The position numbers and the translations under genes are program-made. The notes beneath the pieces were generated by a model that saw only the letters and a program-made list of their open reading frames with translations, had not been told where the DNA came from and searched no databases. From an uncultured Cellvibrio sp. (lineage in GTDB: Bacteria > Pseudomonadota > Gammaproteobacteria > Pseudomonadales > Cellvibrionaceae), in assembly GCA_946480695.1 (NCBI GenBank), contig CAMLKG010000028.1, positions 1 through 62,314 of the forward strand: a stretch of DNA of 62,314 nt, given 5' to 3'. Of the stretch, positions 1-7,929 are shown piece after piece. The stretch's first letter is position 1; each line of letters opens with the position of its first letter.

Positions 1-1
1 A

Positions 2-880
2 ATTGCCATTGAAGGTATTGCCTCTGCCTGGCCCAGCCCCGGCAGCTATCAACTCAGTCGTTTCGATCCTTTCGGTAAACAACAACGCACGCTGACAATA
101 TTTAATAAAGGTAAAGAATCTTTCACAGCCACTGCCCAAACCGATACGCCTTGGATTATACTAGACAATACTAGTATACAAGTTAAATCCGAGGCCAAGC
201 TCCAGGTTCGCATTGACTGGAACAAGGTTCCCAAAGGCGAACACACCGGCCGGATACAAGTTACCGGTACTGGCTGGGGCGGTGCGAACATTGCTGTAAC
301 CGCGTTTAATCCCCGCATTAAAGCGGCAGCCTTGAAAGGCAAGGGATTTGTAGAAGCCGATGGTGTAATCGCGATAGAAGCCGAGCATTTCCAGCGGCAA
401 AAAACCGTCACGCTAGCCGATGGCAACCAATTGCGCTGGGAAAAAATTCCCGAGCATGGACGAACACTTTCGTCGATTTCGGTTTACCCGATCACCGACC
501 AACACTTCGCCAGGGCCGAGGATGCGCCCTATGTGGAGTACGATATTTTTACGTTGGATGATGGCGAATTTGAAATACAGGGAATTTTTGCTCCCAGTTG
601 GCCAATGATTCCGGGACGCGGATTACGCTATGCCATTGCAATAGATAGCGAAACGCCCCAGGTCGTGGATTTAACGGCGGATATGAGTAATCCAACATGG
701 GAAGAAACCGTACGTACCGATGTACGTATCGCCACAACAAAACACAAGGTAAGTCGCGCAGGAGCGCATAAACTGCGCATTTACAGCCTCGCCCCCGGTG
801 TAACCCTGCAAAAAATAGTAATTGATACCGGCGGGCTTGTGCAAAGTTATTTAGGCCCGCAAGAAAACCGTCGTTATTAG
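2..880 (+). CDS. GH115 xylan alpha-glucuronidase, C-terminal part (5' end outside window)
   Basis: The reading frame is open from base 2 to a TAG at 878-880, so only the last ~292 residues of a larger enzyme are present. The final ~180 residues, beginning near GKGFVEADGVIAIEAEHF, resemble the beta-sandwich C-terminal domain of GH115 enzymes, which remove (4-O-methyl)glucuronic acid side chains from glucuronoxylan. The catalytic barrel lies upstream of the window, so activity cannot be judged here. The mannonate dehydratase gene follows after 70 bases and a GH43 gene after that, with no terminator until the end of GH43, so the three are probably one operon. Releasing glucuronic acid and then metabolising it through mannonate is a coherent pathway. 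Confidence 0.8.
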   Translation: MAIEGIASAWPSPGSYQLSRFDPFGKQQRTLTIFNKGKESFTATAQTDTPWIILDNTSIQVKSEAKLQVRIDWNKVPKGEHTGRIQVTGTGWGGANIAVTAFNPRIKAAALKGKGFVEADGVIAIEAEHFQRQKTVTLADGNQLRWEKIPEHGRTLSSISVYPITDQHFARAEDAPYVEYDIFTLDDGEFEIQGIFAPSWPMIPGRGLRYAIAIDSETPQVVDLTADMSNPTWEETVRTDVRIATTKHKVSRAGAHKLRIYSLAPGVTLQKIVIDTGGLVQSYLGPQENRRY

Positions 881-950
881 AAAATCGCAGTTATAAATAT
901 AAGCAGCACAAACACAACCCAAATAACCTGATGCAGTAGAGAACCGCTGA

Positions 951-2159
951 ATGAAAATTGTTGACGCAAAAGTAATAGTCACCTGCCCCGGCAGGAATTT
1001 TGTAACCCTCAAAATAACTACCGACCAAGGCATTTATGGTATCGGCGATGCGACACTTAACGGTCGCGAAAAGAGCGTGGTCTCTTACCTGGAAGATTAT
1101 TTAATCCCCGCATTAATTGGCCGCGATCCACAACAAATCGAAGACATCTGGCAATTTTTTTACCGCGGCGCCTACTGGCGGCGCGGGCCAATAGGCATGA
1201 CGGCATTGGCCGCCATTGATGTTGCGCTTTGGGATATCAAGGCAAAAATCGCCAACATGCCGCTTTATCAATTACTGGGTGGAAAAAGTCGCGAGCGCAT
1301 TCTCACCTACACCCATGCCAATGGAAAAGATCTGGATTCCACGCTGGAAGCCGTGCGCAAAGCGCGTGAAAAAGGCTACCAGGCAATTCGCATCCAATGC
1401 GGAATTCCCGGCATCGAAAAAACCTACGGCGTAGCCAAAGGTGAAAAAAGTTACGAACCAGCGGATGCCGATTTGCCATCGGTAGAGGTCTGGTCCACAG
1501 AAAAATACCTGAACTTTATTCCCGAAGTATTTGCCGCCGTGCGCAAAGAGTTTGGTCGCGATATTCATTTATTGCACGACGTGCATCACCGTTTAACACC
1601 AATTGAAGCCGCGCGCCTGGGTAAGGAGCTTGAACCCTTCCATTTATTCTGGATGGAAGACGCAGTGCCCGCCGAAAACCAGGAAGCGTTTAAATTAATT
1701 CGCCATCACACCACTACACCACTGGCTGTAGGGGAAGTTTTTAATTCCATCCACGATTGCCGTGAATTAATCCAGAACCAATTGATTGATTATATTCGCT
1801 CAACCATAGTGCACACCGGCGGCATTACCCATGTGCGTCGCATCGCGGATTTCGCCAGCCTGTTTAACGTGCGCACCGGTTTCCATGGCGCTACCGACCT
1901 CTCTCCGGTATGCATGGGCGCCGCGCTGCACTTTGATTACTGGGTACCCAATTTCGGCATCCAGGAACATATGGCGCACAGTGCGCAAATGGAGGAAGTT
2001 TTTCCGCACGCCTATCAATTTGACCGCGGCTATTTCACCCCTGGCGAAGCACCCGGCCACGGTGTGGATATAGATGAGAAACTCGCCGCAAAATATCCTT
2101 ACAAGCGCGCATGCTTGCCCGTAAACCGCCTGGAAGATGGTACCCTATGGCACTGGTAG
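951..2159 (+). CDS. manD: D-mannonate dehydratase, enolase superfamily (ManD/RspA type)
   Basis: This 402-residue protein would dehydrate D-mannonate to 2-keto-3-deoxy-D-gluconate, the step after fructuronate reduction in glucuronate catabolism. Residues known from ManD structures fall at the same numbers here: Mg ligands D210, E236 and E262, catalytic R147 and Y159, and H212 in the DVHHR motif. The C-terminus ends in Trp, which closes the active site in this family. Length and N-terminus ([10 protein letters not shown]) are standard and no signal peptide is present, so it acts in the cytoplasm. It sits between GH115 and GH43 genes with gaps of about 70 bases, consistent with co-transcription for glucuronoxylan use. 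Some family members have low or no mannonate activity, but the full residue set favours a true dehydratase. Confidence 0.93.
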   Translation: MKIVDAKVIVTCPGRNFVTLKITTDQGIYGIGDATLNGREKSVVSYLEDYLIPALIGRDPQQIEDIWQFFYRGAYWRRGPIGMTALAAIDVALWDIKAKIANMPLYQLLGGKSRERILTYTHANGKDLDSTLEAVRKAREKGYQAIRIQCGIPGIEKTYGVAKGEKSYEPADADLPSVEVWSTEKYLNFIPEVFAAVRKEFGRDIHLLHDVHHRLTPIEAARLGKELEPFHLFWMEDAVPAENQEAFKLIRHHTTTPLAVGEVFNSIHDCRELIQNQLIDYIRSTIVHTGGITHVRRIADFASLFNVRTGFHGATDLSPVCMGAALHFDYWVPNFGIQEHMAHSAQMEEVFPHAYQFDRGYFTPGEAPGHGVDIDEKLAAKYPYKRACLPVNRLEDGTLWHW

Positions 2160-2232
2160 GACCAGTGCCTGTCATCCATCAAAACCATACTTATAACCAA
2201 CGGCAACTCACAACCCGCAAGAGAGCAAGCGT

Positions 2233-3357
2233 ATGACCCCACAAAAGACACTCCTTGCTGCCAGCATCATCAGCAGCGCCGCGTTGATTATCGGCTGCCA
2301 GGATAAATCCGCCCCCGAAACCAATAGCGCCTCCACCTCATCTGTAACAGCTTCGGTTGTCGCGGCGCCGGCAATAGATCCGGCAAAATTTATCAATCAA
2401 CCGCTCGTCACCGATATTTATACCGCCGACCCATCAGCCCACGCGTTTAACGGTAAGCTTTATATTTACCCGTCGCACGATATAGATTCAGGCATCACCA
2501 CTGACGGCGAGGGCGATAAATTCGATATGAAAGATTATCGCGTCTTTTCGTTGGATACCGACACAGGCGTGATAACCGATCACGGCGAAGCACTGAACTT
2601 AAAAGACGTCCCTTGGGCCAGCCGCCAGCTCTGGGCGCCGGATGCGGCGGAAAAAAATGGCAAATATTTTTTGTATTTTCCCGCAAAAAATAAAGAAGGT
2701 ATTTTCCAAGTCGGTGTAGCTACCAGCGATTCACCGACCGGACCGTTCAAAGCGGAACCCGAGCCTATCAAAGGCAGCTTTAGTATCGATCCCGCCGTTT
2801 TCAAAGATGACGACGGCACCCATTACATGTACTTCGGCGGCATTTGGGGCGGACAATTACAGCGCTGGGTAAGCGGCAGCTACGTTGCAGAAGACAAATA
2901 CCCCGCGAGTAATGAACCGGCGCTTAGCCCGAAAATTGCGCGCTTGGGCGATGACATGCTGCAATTTGCGGAGCCGCCAAAAGATGTCCAAATTCTTGAT
3001 GGCGGCGGAGTCCCCATACTTGGCACAGATACCAATCGTCGCTTCTTCGAAGCCGCCTGGGTGCACAAATTCAACGGCAAATATTATTTCTCCTACTCTA
3101 CCGGGGACACCCATTACATTGCTTATGCGATTGGCGATAACCCCTACGGCCCGTTCACTTACAAAGGTATAGTCCTCACCCCGGTATACGGCTGGACAAA
3201 CCATCATTCCATCGTACAACACAATGGCAAATGGTATTTGTTCTACCACGACTCGCAACTTTCTGGTGGGAAAACGCATCTGCGGAATATCAAAGTAACC
3301 GAACTGATCCATAACGATGACGGAAGCATCCAGACCGTGGATACTTATTTGGATTGA
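2233..3357 (+). CDS. GH43 family glycosidase (beta-xylosidase / alpha-L-arabinofuranosidase type), lipoprotein
   Basis: The 374-residue protein starts with a lipoprotein signal whose lipobox LIIGC puts the acylated cysteine at residue 22, followed by a Ser/Ala/Thr-rich linker to about residue 50, so it is probably membrane-anchored outside the cytoplasm. The rest is a five-bladed GH43 propeller. The three GH43 catalytic acids are recognisable: D66 in TADPSAH (base), D187 in SIDPAVF (pKa modulator) and E273 in FFEAAWV (acid). Aromatic and His residues near 321-326 (WTNHHS) are typical of the active-site calcium/substrate region. Xylose versus arabinose specificity cannot be set from sequence alone; the GH115 and manD neighbours suggest xylan-derived oligosaccharides. 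It is the last gene of the operon. Confidence 0.88.
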   Translation: MTPQKTLLAASIISSAALIIGCQDKSAPETNSASTSSVTASVVAAPAIDPAKFINQPLVTDIYTADPSAHAFNGKLYIYPSHDIDSGITTDGEGDKFDMKDYRVFSLDTDTGVITDHGEALNLKDVPWASRQLWAPDAAEKNGKYFLYFPAKNKEGIFQVGVATSDSPTGPFKAEPEPIKGSFSIDPAVFKDDDGTHYMYFGGIWGGQLQRWVSGSYVAEDKYPASNEPALSPKIARLGDDMLQFAEPPKDVQILDGGGVPILGTDTNRRFFEAAWVHKFNGKYYFSYSTGDTHYIAYAIGDNPYGPFTYKGIVLTPVYGWTNHHSIVQHNGKWYLFYHDSQLSGGKTHLRNIKVTELIHNDDGSIQTVDTYLD

Positions 3358-3372
3358 TACTCGTATGAAAAC

Positions 3373-3407
3373 AAAAAGGCCGACCATTTTCATGGTCGGC
3401 CTTTTTT
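3373..3407 (+). terminator. Rho-independent terminator after the GH43 gene
   Basis: An 11-bp perfect stem (AGGCCGACCAT with its complement at 3392-3402), a TTTC loop and a run of T follow 15 bases after the GH43 stop codon. Flanking A and T runs extend the stem. It closes the GH115-manD-GH43 operon. Confidence 0.9.
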
Positions 3408-3452
3408 ATTTCTAACCAACGATGGTTTGCCATCAAAATTGTCATACGTGAA

Positions 3453-3483
3453 TTGACATTTCCCGGACTTGGGCAAATATTAT
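3453..3483 (+). promoter_or_regulatory. Possible sigma-70 promoter for the ExoP-domain gene
   Basis: A perfect TTGACA (3453-3458) is followed by AT-rich -10 candidates: AATATT after 17 bases or TATTAT after 19. It lies between the GH43 terminator and the next start codon, where a promoter is needed. The -10 is imperfect. Confidence 0.35.
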
Positions 3484-3553
3484 TCAATGCCTCCCTGAGT
3501 ATGGGCTGGCAGCAACTCCCCCTCTAATAATAATGCCAAGCGAGAAGATCACT

Positions 3554-4210
3554 ATGGGTAATTCCTTCCTGCCACCATCCAAAACTTTTTTCGTGTGTAT
3601 CAGTGTGGGACTAATCACATCACCTGTATTAGCGCAAAACAATCTCAATCCCAATCACTTCTATTTGGTTAAGGGCGAACTGATCAATCGCAGTATTTCA
3701 TTGGGAGACCCCACCAATTGGAGTACCAGTATTCAGGGACGGGAAGGAAAATCAGCCGGCGGTAAAGTAACCGTAGCGCCAACAAACTTTAAATCCACCG
3801 GCGACGCAATCCAGATCACCTGGGCGCCACGCAAAAAAATGCAAGGTAATTTTGCGCTCTACGGTAATCCAATTGATTTATCCAAATACAAGGATTCAGC
3901 ATCACTAACCATTGACATGCGTGTGGACGTAAAACCGGATAAAGATGTAAAAATCGGCCTGGACTGCGGTTATCCTTGTCGCGCAGACCTTTACATTAAT
4001 AAAATGATTAAAAAAATGCCCAAAGGTGAATGGTTTTCCCTGCCCCTGCCATTGAATTGCTTTAAAAGCGATAATTTTGATCTAAGCAAAATCAATGGAC
4101 CGTTTAGTATTTCTACGGATGGAAAGTTTACGGTGAGTGTCACCAATGTTCGGTTGGAGAAATTGGACGAGGGTGACAAGGGATGTATTGAGGAGAATAA
4201 AAAAGAATAG
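3554..4210 (+). CDS. Secreted stand-alone ExoP-type galactose-binding-like domain
   Basis: The start at 3554 leaves a clean signal peptide (MGNSFLPPSKTFF..., cleavage after PVLAQ). An in-frame ATG at 3533 would only add a short charged extension. The mature protein of about 190 residues resembles the galactose-binding-like domain normally found at the C-terminus of GH3 ExoP-type beta-glucosidases. It has a GDPTNWSTSI opening, a GDAIQITW strand, the DCGYPCRADLYI segment with paired cysteines, and an LPLNCF strand. No catalytic domain is attached and no GH3 gene lies nearby, so it is most likely a secreted carbohydrate-binding or accessory protein. The gene stands alone between a terminator and an oppositely oriented cluster. 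Confidence 0.75.
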   Translation: MGNSFLPPSKTFFVCISVGLITSPVLAQNNLNPNHFYLVKGELINRSISLGDPTNWSTSIQGREGKSAGGKVTVAPTNFKSTGDAIQITWAPRKKMQGNFALYGNPIDLSKYKDSASLTIDMRVDVKPDKDVKIGLDCGYPCRADLYINKMIKKMPKGEWFSLPLPLNCFKSDNFDLSKINGPFSISTDGKFTVSVTNVRLEKLDEGDKGCIEENKKE

Positions 4211-4295
4211 TTTAACGAAAAAGAAGACCGCGAACGCGGCTGACCTTTTTCCCCAATCCAACACATTTTTTAATTCACAGATGCATTGTTATATC

Positions 4296-4329
4296 GATGG
4301 TATTCCCAAGCGCCACTTGGAATACCATC
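4296..4329 (-). terminator. 3' hairpin at the end of the halogenase operon
   Basis: A 14-bp inverted repeat (GATGGTATTCC-AAG and its complement, one bulged base, 5-base loop) starts at the stop codon of the DUF6445 gene. No T run follows, so it may protect the 3' end of the mRNA or help a Rho-dependent stop rather than act as a classical terminator. Confidence 0.45.
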
Positions 4330-5014
4330 AAACTCCTATAAATGTATTTAGCGTTAATCTACCTTTGCGCGGATTCCGCTCAAATGCGAAATCGGAAGCG
4401 ATATTTCCCGAATGCAGGCAATTACATGGATAAACAATTATGCGATTGTACTCTGCCTCATATGACATAATTCTCTCAAACAAATAATTATCACCATTCA
4501 TATATGCGCGCGGGTAAGGACGAGACGCTAACTCATTTTTCAATGTTTCCGAATAGTGGGAAAATCGCGATTGGTTTACTGTTTCGTAACCGGTACTTCG
4601 ATGCCTGTACAAGGACGTTCCCCCAAACTCAGGCCCACACAAGTAATGTACGGCAGCTAGCTCGTACGCATTAAGAGAGTCAAAATGCGGCACACATTGG
4701 GTAACCTTTAATTGAGGGGGAGATGTGACGACCATTGAAAAATCTGATTGCACTGTCCTGACCATTGATTCCTTTAAAGAAAAAGTACTGTAAATTATTT
4801 CGTGCAAATATTGATGCAGAATCTGGACATATAAATCCGGAGCCGGAGATCTTACCCCCGGGTAAAAAGCATCCGCAGCATTGAATTGGCTATTTGAAAT
4901 ACAATATTCAATCAACTGCTCAGGCGCCTGCAGGAAATTGTCAACCACCAGCACCGGCGAACGCTCTTTACCCAAAAAGTCTACTCTGTATTTGAATTTT
5001 TTATGCAAGTCCAT
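4328..5014 (-). CDS. DUF6445 family protein, putative 2OG-Fe(II) oxygenase-like
   Basis: The protein has 228 residues and no signal peptide. The pattern fits the double-stranded beta-helix of 2-oxoglutarate/Fe(II) oxygenases: an H-x-D pair at H110/D112 (VPHFDS), a distal histidine H201 in CLHSGN, and arginines at 216/219 (NPRKGRLTLN) where the 2-oxoglutarate-binding Arg would sit. It resembles DUF6445 proteins, which occur next to tryptophan-halogenase homologues and TonB receptors in other proteobacteria. It is the last gene of the minus-strand operon, 18 bases after the third halogenase-like gene. The oxygenase assignment rests on motif spacing only; substrate and reaction are unknown. Confidence 0.7.
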   Translation of the reverse strand: MDLHKKFKYRVDFLGKERSPVLVVDNFLQAPEQLIEYCISNSQFNAADAFYPGVRSPAPDLYVQILHQYLHEIIYSTFSLKESMVRTVQSDFSMVVTSPPQLKVTQCVPHFDSLNAYELAAVHYLCGPEFGGTSLYRHRSTGYETVNQSRFSHYSETLKNELASRPYPRAYMNGDNYLFERIMSYEAEYNRIIVYPCNCLHSGNIASDFAFERNPRKGRLTLNTFIGV

Positions 5015-5032
5015 TGTTACCCACCAATTAAT

Positions 5033-6553
5033 TTAATTTTGGGCCTTGCAATGCTGTGCAATAAACTCTTCATGGCGAGGCAGATAATCCACCGCAGTAT
5101 CAAGAACTCGCTTAATGTGCGCCAGACGCCTGGCAAACTCGTCATCTGGCACAACATCTACAAGCGGATGATAACCATTTGGATATAGGCCTTGGCCTAA
5201 CATAACTTCTACCCAACTAATTTCATTAAACAATTCGGAATTAAACCGATGCACATGGGCATTTTCTTTAAATACTTCGATTTTTTGCATCAAACTATCA
5301 GGTATCGGCATTTGTCTACAGTAATTCCAAAATTCCGAATCACTCCTACTGGTAACTTTATAATGCAATATCAAAAAGTCGCGAATCCTTTCATACTCAA
5401 AGCCTACTTGCTCATTATAAAGGTCTATCTCTGCCTGACTTATCTGTTTTCTGGGAAACATCGACATTATCCTGGCTATCGCACTTTGCACCAGATGAAT
5501 GCTCGTAGACTCGAGAGGTTCCATAAAGCCTGATGATAGACCTACCGCCACACAATTCTTATGCCAGAATTTTTTTCTCCTACCCGTAATGAATTTAATT
5601 AACCTCGGCTCCGCCAACACTTCACCTTGGATATTGTTTAAGAGTGTATTTTTAGCTTCTTCGACATCAATGAAACGCCGCGAAAAAACATGCCCATTGC
5701 CCGTCCTATGTTGAAGTGGAATACGCCATTGCCATCCTGCTGTATGCGCAGTAGCTCTAGTATAGGAAGGTAAGGGGTCCAATTTCTGACTGGGTACAGC
5801 CCATGCGGTATCGCATGGCAACCAATGGGACCAATCCTCATATTCCACACCCAATGTTTTACCGATCAGCACGGCATGAAGCCCCGAGCAATCAATAAAA
5901 AAATCACCTTCGATTTCTTGACCATTTTCTAATTTCAGTGATGTGATATAACCAGTTTCTTTGTCCAGGTTTACATAAGAAATTTTACCCTCAATACGCT
6001 TCGCACCGAGCTTTTCCGAATACTCCCGCAAGTACCTTGCATAAAGCCCAGCGTCGAAGTGGTAGGCATAAGCGATGTTGGATAACGGTGAATTACCAGC
6101 ATCAATTGATCGCATAAACTTGTTTTGCCGGGAAGCTAACGTATTAAAACAATATTCACCAATATCTGCTGAACGGCCCTGCTTGTTTAATTTTAACCAG
6201 TAATGATAAAAAGGTATTGAATCCATATCATTACCCACACCACCAAATGCGTGGACATAGCTTTCGCCAACTTTTCCCCAATTAACAAATTCAATACCCA
6301 ACTTAAATGAACCTTGGGTTTTGCGAACAAAATCATTTTCGTCAATGTTAAGTGTTTGGTTAAAAACCTGAATTTGGGGAATAGTGGCTTCGCCAACACC
6401 AATAGTGCCAATATCATCGGATTCGATCAGCACCACTTTACAGAATTGATTTTTGAAATATTTGGAAAATGCAGCTGCCGCCATCCACCCTGCAGTACCC
6501 CCTCCAACTATTACCAAGGTTTTTACATTATCCAGATGACTGTTTTCATTCAT
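5033..6553 (-). CDS. Flavin-dependent halogenase of the tryptophan-halogenase family (copy A)
   Basis: A 506-residue cytoplasmic flavoprotein. It has the N-terminal FAD-binding VGGGTAGWM (16-24) and the GVGEATIP loop (52-59). K84 (GSFKLGIEF) aligns with the catalytic lysine K79 of PrnA, W274-Q-W276 with IP is the WxWxIP signature that discourages monooxygenation, and E348 lies in MEPLES. All residues expected of an active halogenase are present. Family members from Xanthomonas (Xcc halogenases) and BrvH are known to halogenate free indole and lie near TonB receptors. The native substrate of this type is unknown; there is no tryptophan-derived natural-product cluster around it. It follows the degenerate copy B by 17 bases. 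Confidence 0.88.
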   Translation of the reverse strand: MNENSHLDNVKTLVIVGGGTAGWMAAAAFSKYFKNQFCKVVLIESDDIGTIGVGEATIPQIQVFNQTLNIDENDFVRKTQGSFKLGIEFVNWGKVGESYVHAFGGVGNDMDSIPFYHYWLKLNKQGRSADIGEYCFNTLASRQNKFMRSIDAGNSPLSNIAYAYHFDAGLYARYLREYSEKLGAKRIEGKISYVNLDKETGYITSLKLENGQEIEGDFFIDCSGLHAVLIGKTLGVEYEDWSHWLPCDTAWAVPSQKLDPLPSYTRATAHTAGWQWRIPLQHRTGNGHVFSRRFIDVEEAKNTLLNNIQGEVLAEPRLIKFITGRRKKFWHKNCVAVGLSSGFMEPLESTSIHLVQSAIARIMSMFPRKQISQAEIDLYNEQVGFEYERIRDFLILHYKVTSRSDSEFWNYCRQMPIPDSLMQKIEVFKENAHVHRFNSELFNEISWVEVMLGQGLYPNGYHPLVDVVPDDEFARRLAHIKRVLDTAVDYLPRHEEFIAQHCKAQN

Positions 6554-6570
6554 AATTATTTTCTCTTAAG

Positions 6571-7929
6571 CTAGTCAGCCAAGGGAGCAAACTGTAGCTC
6601 CTTCAGCACTGAGTTTTCGACCTTGGCAATATGCTCTTTAATAGCTTGATCATTAACAAAAGAAGTCATAGGCTCGACATTTTCACATTTAAATCCCAAA
6701 CCTAACAACAACCATATTTGCCATTCTGTTTTATAAAATTCATTTTCGAATACGGGATACCTGCCGCGATGTTTAAATAGATTTCTTTTATATTCAGCCT
6801 GATCAGAAAGAACTATCCTTGGATTTCTTATATTATGCCTTTCAAATAATTCCTTTAAACATAATTGGCTAATGTCGCGCAAATTTTCGAATGCACTTTG
6901 TATTGCCCGATTAAATTCGTTAACAACTGAAGATGTGTCTGTTGGCGATGGGAAATATCGTAGCAAAAGCTTTATTGCTATCAGATTGATATCTATAGCA
7001 GAGAAGACTGGAGAATACATATTCGCCATTGCAGGCCCAAAATTCAAGTAGTTAGGTGACCTTGGTTTTTTGTGCACATATACATTCCCTGAATCTTGAC
7101 CCAGAAATTGATAAATACCCCGGACCGCAATGTTGCGATGAGATATTTCGCATAACCAGGATGATTCATCCAGCAACTTAATCTTATTAACTAATGTTGA
7201 AAGGCTGTTAGGTTTTTTTTCCTGTGACTTTAACCTAATAGGCAGGCTCGTAAACCAGCTTTCAAACGCTTGCTCATCTTCTACCAACCCAGGAACTGTA
7301 TTAATTAAGTAGTCGCTGCCATAAGGCGAATTAGACTCTCCAAAAATACAACCACGGTTTTCATCAACCCTCAATTTGATTATTTTTTCCTTATTTATCT
7401 CAACACCCATATTCTGTGACATGGATTTCAATAATTGCAAAAAGGCTTCTGTCTCGAAGGACCATGAAAACTCATAAGTTGAGTATATAGAATTGGGGTT
7501 TTGTGCAGGCTTTTTGAATCTTCCCACCAACACCGATGCAGAACCAATTGATAATTTATTTAAATCAACAGATGCATTTTTTTGCATATACCTCATCAAT
7601 ACTTGATGGGATTCAATTATACCCATTGAGGCTCCATATTGCCCCCAAACATGAAAAAATGGGTGCTCATTATCAAAAAGATACGCATTTCCTAGCTTGG
7701 GATGAAATCCTACCGAGCCCCCCAACACCTCAGGCGATACATTAATTGCCTTAAAAAAGTCATGAATTAAAGGCAATGGTGATTGTATATCCGCAGTATG
7801 TTCAGCATCTACTCCAGTATATAATGTGATTTTGGTATCCGTATGCTGTAATTGTTTGGCTACAAAAACGCATATCATCCACGCTGATAGCCCATTACCC
7901 ACTATAGAAATTTTTTTAAAGTTATTCAT
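6571..7929 (-). CDS. Degenerate flavin-dependent halogenase-like protein (copy B)
   Basis: The start at 7929 has a GGA Shine-Dalgarno-like sequence and overlaps the end of copy C by 8 bases; an upstream ATG at 7941 is possible. The 452-residue protein keeps a modified nucleotide-binding opening (IVGNGLSAWM) and a lysine, K78 in HPKLGNA, at the place of the catalytic lysine. The GVGEATIP loop is replaced by IQSPLPLI, WxWxIP by WLCEIS (W258), and the glutamate of the EPLES motif is absent (region GPAMANMYSP). The frame is intact and lies between two apparently active copies, so it is kept as a protein. A non-catalytic partner, a substrate-binding subunit or an altered activity are all possible; the sequence does not decide between them. 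Confidence 0.75.
   Translation of the reverse strand: MNNFKKISIVGNGLSAWMICVFVAKQLQHTDTKITLYTGVDAEHTADIQSPLPLIHDFFKAINVSPEVLGGSVGFHPKLGNAYLFDNEHPFFHVWGQYGASMGIIESHQVLMRYMQKNASVDLNKLSIGSASVLVGRFKKPAQNPNSIYSTYEFSWSFETEAFLQLLKSMSQNMGVEINKEKIIKLRVDENRGCIFGESNSPYGSDYLINTVPGLVEDEQAFESWFTSLPIRLKSQEKKPNSLSTLVNKIKLLDESSWLCEISHRNIAVRGIYQFLGQDSGNVYVHKKPRSPNYLNFGPAMANMYSPVFSAIDINLIAIKLLLRYFPSPTDTSSVVNEFNRAIQSAFENLRDISQLCLKELFERHNIRNPRIVLSDQAEYKRNLFKHRGRYPVFENEFYKTEWQIWLLLGLGFKCENVEPMTSFVNDQAIKEHIAKVENSVLKELQFAPLAD

Noticed and set aside
4230..4257. Terminator after the ExoP-domain gene (CCGC/GCGG hairpin then T5)
   Set aside because: The stem is only four pairs and the T run is separated from it, so it is too weak to report as a feature.
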